Below are positions 60,811 through 64,000 of a DNA stretch of 64,000 nt, one piece after another (positions within the stretch are counted from its first letter, which is position 1; the number at the start of each line of letters is the position of its first letter). Under the pieces are notes generated by a model. That model saw only the letters and a program-made list of their open reading frames with translations. It did not search any database and had not been told where the DNA came from. The translations under genes were made by a program, and so were the position numbers. The DNA comes from Streptomyces sp. NRRL S-31 (GTDB lineage Bacteria; Actinomycetota; Actinomycetes; Streptomycetales; Streptomycetaceae): positions 14,872 to 78,871 of the forward strand of contig NZ_JOCB01000026.1 in NCBI RefSeq assembly GCF_000718775.1. Reading direction: 5' to 3'.

Positions 60811-62498
60811 GACCGCACGGCGCCTGGCGGCTGCTGCGTACGGCGGCCCCGCGCCGCGCCCTGGCGGCCGGCGTCCTGCTGGCCGCCCTGGGGGAACTCG
60901 CCGGCGCCGCGCTCCTCGGTGTGTCCGGGTGGTTCCTGACGACCTGCGCCGTGGTGACGCTCCAGGCCGACACCGCCTGGTCGTGGCTCTACCCGTCCGG
61001 TGCCGTGCGCGCGCTGGCCCTGGGCCGCACCGGTCTGCGGTACGGCGAGCGCCTGGTCAGCCACCGCACCCTGCTCACCGCCCAGGTGGCGCTGCGTGCC
61101 CGGCTGGCCCGCGGCGCCGCCCGGCTCACCGCGCGTGAGCTGCGGTCCCAGCGCGACGGGGCGCTGCTCACGCGGCTCACCACCGATGTGGAGACCGTGG
61201 CCGGGCTGCCCGCCGAGGTCTGCGCGCCGCTGGTGGCGGCGGTCACCACCGCCTGTCTGGTGGAGGCCCTGCTGCTGTGGGCGAGGCCGGCCCTCGGGGC
61301 GGCCGAGCTGGTGGTCTGGGCGGCCGGACTGTGCTGGGCCCTGGGGGCGCACCGGCGGGCGCGGGCCCGGCTGGCCGACGCCGCCGAGGCCAGGACCGCG
61401 CTGCGCACCGCCCTGCTCGGCAGCCGGGCCGCCTTCAACGAGCTGCGGTGCCTGGACGCCCTGCCCGGAGCACGGCGGACGGTGGCGGACGCCGCGACGG
61501 CCGTCGAGTCCGCCGAGTGGGCCGCCGCCCGCGCCGACCGGACGGGCCGTCTCGGGCTGCGGCTGCTGGCCGGCCTGGGGCAGGCTTCGGCGCTGGTGAT
61601 CGCCGTGGCCGCGGACCCGGCGCAGCCGGTCGCCGTGGTGGTGGGCGAGGTGCTGCTGCTGGCCGCCGGATGGGAGCTGCTGGAACGGCTGCCCCTGTTG
61701 CTCCAGCAGCTGGCGCGGGCCGGTGACGCGGCCGGACGCCTCGCGCCGCTCGCGGGCGAGGAGCCGACCTCGGGCGAGGAGCCGACCGGGAGCGCGGAGC
61801 GGACCGGAAGCGGGGAGCCGATCGGGAGCGGTGAGCGCATCGCGGGCGGGGAGCCGGCGGCGGCCCGCTGCCTGACGACGGCCGGCCTGCCGCTCCCCGG
61901 CTCGTCCGCGCCCCTCACCACGACGCTGTCCGGTCCCGGCCTGACGCTGGTCACCGGCCCCAACGGCAGCGGCAAGTCGACACTGCTGAACCGGCTCGCC
62001 GGGCGGCTGCCGGCCCCCGCCGGCACGGTCCTGCTCGACGGCACGCCGGTGCACGAGCTGCCGGCCCGGACCGTCGCCGGGACGGTCACCCTGGTCGAGG
62101 CCGACGACTGGCTGGCCGACGACACGGTGGCGGCCAATCTGCGCCAGGCGGCGCCCTCCGCCGACGCCGCCGCGCTGGTGGCCGCGCTGGACGTGGTCGG
62201 TCTGCCGGACCTGCCGCTCGACACCCCGGTGGGGCCCGGCGGGTGCCGGCTGTCGCAGGGGCAGCGCCGGCGCCTCGCCATCGCGCGGGCCGTGCTGCGG
62301 CGTCCGCCGGTGCTGCTGCTCGACGAGCCCACCGCCGGCCTGGACCGGCCGACGGCCGAGGCGATGCTGGCCGCGCTGCCCCGGGCGCTGCCTCGAACCG
62401 CGCTGGTGGTCGCGCTCCAGGAGCAGGACGTCGAGCTGCTGGACCGGACGCCGGGAACCGTCGTCCGCCTCGGCGAGCCACTGGTGTCGCACGGATGA
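60807..62498 (+). CDS. cydC: CydC-type ABC exporter subunit
   Basis: 563 aa. Walker A GPNGSGKST, signature LSQGQRRRLAIARAVL and Walker B VLLLDEPTAGLD. The linker between membrane and ATPase domains (about 318-352) is a degenerate Gly-Glu/Ser repeat (GEEPT, GSAERT, GSGEP, GSGER, GGEP). ATG 60807 overlaps the cydD stop as ATGA. Last gene of the cyd operon. Confidence 0.93.
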   Translation: MRPHGAWRLLRTAAPRRALAAGVLLAALGELAGAALLGVSGWFLTTCAVVTLQADTAWSWLYPSGAVRALALGRTGLRYGERLVSHRTLLTAQVALRARLARGAARLTARELRSQRDGALLTRLTTDVETVAGLPAEVCAPLVAAVTTACLVEALLLWARPALGAAELVVWAAGLCWALGAHRRARARLADAAEARTALRTALLGSRAAFNELRCLDALPGARRTVADAATAVESAEWAAARADRTGRLGLRLLAGLGQASALVIAVAADPAQPVAVVVGEVLLLAAGWELLERLPLLLQQLARAGDAAGRLAPLAGEEPTSGEEPTGSAERTGSGEPIGSGERIAGGEPAAARCLTTAGLPLPGSSAPLTTTLSGPGLTLVTGPNGSGKSTLLNRLAGRLPAPAGTVLLDGTPVHELPARTVAGTVTLVEADDWLADDTVAANLRQAAPSADAAALVAALDVVGLPDLPLDTPVGPGGCRLSQGQRRRLAIARAVLRRPPVLLLDEPTAGLDRPTAEAMLAALPRALPRTALVVALQEQDVELLDRTPGTVVRLGEPLVSHG

Positions 62499-62601
62499 CG
62501 AGGGGCATCAGAGGGATGACGACGGGCACCGCACCCGGAAGGGCGGGCGCACCCGACCGGGCGGGGCGGGCGCGGTCACACCGACGGGCCGCGGTCCCCC
62601 G

Positions 62602-62859
62602 TCACGGACGGGGCAGACCGCTGCTCGTGCGCCGCCACCGGGTGCGGGTGGCGCCGAAGCCCGTCTCGTGGTCCCAGATGCGGGTGCACGAGGGGCACTG
62701 GAGGTGGAGCAGACTGCCGGTGTTGCCGAGCAGGTAGCGCCAGTGCGCCGGGCACCGGCGGCCCTCCGCGCAGGTGGGGCACCCCTCGTGGTCCGCGCAG
62801 TGCGGGCAGGTCACCCAGGCCCGGCGTCCGATGTCCGCCTGCGGGTCAAGCGGCAGCAC
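62602..62859 (-). CDS. small Cys-rich zinc-ribbon-like protein
   Basis: 85 aa, start GTG 62859. Cysteines are paired as CPHC, CPTC, CPAH and CPSC, enough for two zinc ribbons. It overlaps the 3' end of the upstream gene by 14 bp, so the two are cotranscribed. No function is known to me. Confidence 0.72.
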   Translation of the reverse strand: MLPLDPQADIGRRAWVTCPHCADHEGCPTCAEGRRCPAHWRYLLGNTGSLLHLQCPSCTRIWDHETGFGATRTRWRRTSSGLPRP

Positions 62860-63115
62860 GGCCGCCCCCGCGCCGGGGCAGGACGCCGGCCGTGACGAGG
62901 GTGTCGTACAGCCGCTGCTGCTCCTCGTCGAGGCCGGAGTACAGCAGGTCGTACGCCTCCTCCTCGCCGCGCATCGCCGCGACGGGATCCCAGTCGTCGC
63001 CGAGGGCGGCCATGACGTGGGCGCGACGGGTCATCTCATGGCCGGTGAGATCGACGGTGAAGTCGACGGGCCCGGTGGGCGGGGCGGTGGGCCGGTCGGC
63101 GTGCTGGTCGGACAT
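62846..63115 (-). CDS. conserved streptomycete small protein (DUF6400-like)
   Basis: 89 aa. The core FTVDLTGHEMTRRAHVMAAL, DWDPVAAMRGEEEAYDLLYSGL and ETYDTLV-like C-terminus recall a family I know as DUF6400; function unknown. ATG 63115 is preferred over an in-frame ATG 17 codons upstream that lacks a ribosome site. Paired with the zinc-ribbon gene. Confidence 0.7.
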   Translation of the reverse strand: MSDQHADRPTAPPTGPVDFTVDLTGHEMTRRAHVMAALGDDWDPVAAMRGEEEAYDLLYSGLDEEQQRLYDTLVTAGVLPRRGGGRAAA

Positions 63116-63179
63116 ATCACCGAACCTAGGAAAACCCGCCCGGCACGACAAGGGCACGTGGGACACATCACAGCAGGTC

Positions 63180-63200
63180 GACGCCTCACCTAGAGGCGTC
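63180..63200. repeat. 21-bp inverted repeat upstream of AraC-type gene
   Basis: GACGCCTC-ACCTA-GAGGCGTC. It lies about 160 bp before the AraC-type start and 65 bp before the leftward DUF6400-like start, so it may be an operator or a hairpin for either. Confidence 0.55.
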
Positions 63201-63361
63201 GCGGCCGGCGCCCGACAGCCCGCCCCGCGACTGCCCGACGCCCGTGCCGGCGCCCGTCGCGGCGGGCGCGTCCGGCGATCTCACGGATTCACGCGATGCC
63301 GCGGGCCGGTCCGCGGTGACAGGGTGTTCGAGGAACGCACGTGCAAAAGGGCGGAGATCGC

Positions 63362-64000
63362 ATGTCGCCGGACTCGTCAACCCTCGACCCCACACTCCCG
63401 GACATTCTCCACACCACGGACTCGGTGCCCGCCCGGCACCGACGGGCCTACTGGCGCGAGGCGCTGTCCCAGGCGTCCTGGGCGGACCGGGGGATGCCCG
63501 ACGAGGTGGGGCGCGGTGCGGTCGGGGCGTGGATGCTGGGCCCGCTCCGGGCCGTCGCGGCGGAGGGCGATCCGTTGCTGGCGGTGCGGACCCGGCGGCT
63601 GATCGCGGCCAGCGACAACGAGGACTTCGTGGTCGTGAAGCTGCTGAGCAGGGGCGTCGCGCGGATCGAGCAGGACGGCCGGGACGCGGTCGTGGAGGCG
63701 GGGCAGCTCTTCGTCTACGACATGGCGCGGCCCGTCCAGCTGACCTTCCCGGAGCGGTTCCGGACGAAGTCCCTGGTGCTGCCGCGCGAGGTGCTGGGCC
63801 TGAGCGAGTCCGACCTCCAGCGGATCACGGCCGCGCCACTCGGCTCGGAGTCGGCGCTCGGGGCGCTGCTGACACCGTTCCTGTCCCGGCTGGTCGACAC
63901 CGCGTCGACGTATCCGCAGCGCACCGGCGAGTCGATCGCCCGGAACGTGGTGGACCTGGTGCAGACCCTGGCCGAGGAGCGTCTGGGCCGGAGCGCCCCG
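63362..64000 (+). CDS. AraC-type transcriptional regulator, 3'-truncated
   Basis: 213 codons, open to the window end. The visible part is an AraC-binding-2-like effector domain: ARHRRAYWREALSQASW, DFVVVKLLSRGVARIEQDGR, GQLFVYDMARPVQLTFPERF and LVLPREVLGLSESDL. The DNA-binding HTH should follow outside the window. ATG 63362 with GGAG 6 nt upstream. Targets unknown. Confidence 0.8.
   Translation, partial: MSPDSSTLDPTLPDILHTTDSVPARHRRAYWREALSQASWADRGMPDEVGRGAVGAWMLGPLRAVAAEGDPLLAVRTRRLIAASDNEDFVVVKLLSRGVARIEQDGRDAVVEAGQLFVYDMARPVQLTFPERFRTKSLVLPREVLGLSESDLQRITAAPLGSESALGALLTPFLSRLVDTASTYPQRTGESIARNVVDLVQTLAEERLGRSAP

Noticed and set aside
1..64000. tRNA, rRNA or CRISPR features
   Set aside because: Reading both strands showed no cloverleaf with CCA-type ends, no rRNA segment and no regularly spaced repeats; a tRNAscan run would settle it.

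Overview
The window is very GC-rich, with strong third-position GC bias in the real genes, and uses GTG and TTG starts as well as ATG. It carries an SsgA-like sporulation gene and actinobacterial-style cydABDC, so it almost certainly comes from a Streptomyces or close relative. No rRNA, tRNA or CRISPR was seen. Two genes are cut by the window edges: copA on the left and an AraC-type regulator on the right.

Region 1 (1-34,800) is a copper locus with a nonribosomal peptide cluster inside it. A Cu(I) P-type ATPase (copA) lies at the left edge. copZ lies at 30.1-30.4 kb, followed by a divergent pair of copper-type transcription units at 32.9-34.8 kb. Between them sit two divergent operons. The leftward one has translationally overlapping genes: an A(Val-like)-PCP-C NRPS, a C-lobe-A(Ser)-PCP-C-A(basic?)-PCP-TE NRPS, a SbnA/SbnB pair for 2,3-diaminopropionate, an MFS exporter, an ATP-grasp ligase and a PatB-like PLP enzyme. 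The rightward one has a stand-alone A-PCP-reductase NRPS, a leucyl/phenylalanyl-tRNA-protein transferase homologue, a GNAT-like protein, a methyltransferase, a VLCAD-like acyl-CoA dehydrogenase and a TenA/heme-oxygenase-fold protein. An MFS exporter, a P450 and an FMN split-barrel protein follow. TACCC-N5-GGGTA palindromes (CsoR-type operators) lie in or next to the promoters of both NRPS operons, the exporter, copZ and a secreted copper-type protein. The inference is that the cluster is switched on by copper excess and that its peptide-derived product handles or uses copper. I do not recognise the product.

Region 2 (34,875-42,950) holds stress or redox metabolism genes: two alpha/beta hydrolases, a YtcJ-like amidohydrolase, an isochorismatase-like hydrolase, DoxX, a DUF1275 protein and a pyruvate:quinone oxidoreductase. 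Three promoters here, and a fourth upstream of dps at 55.7 kb, share a tandem GTGCGCTG direct repeat with exact 22-bp spacing. A -10-like hexamer follows at a nearly constant distance. This looks like an unnamed regulon.

Region 3 (43,022-53,031) is a second, leftward biosynthetic operon: a SagB-type FMN oxidoreductase, AMP ligase, carrier protein, DapB-like reductase, class II aldolase, acyl-CoA dehydrogenase, free condensation domain, a polysaccharide deacetylase with an IS110-transposase-like N-terminus, and an MFS exporter. It is preceded by an unusually AT-rich control region with a perfect palindrome.

Region 4 (53,639-64,000) is chromosomal housekeeping: a small GNAT, pirin, an SsgA-like protein, Dps, cytochrome bd with its CydDC exporter, two small conserved proteins and the truncated AraC-type regulator.
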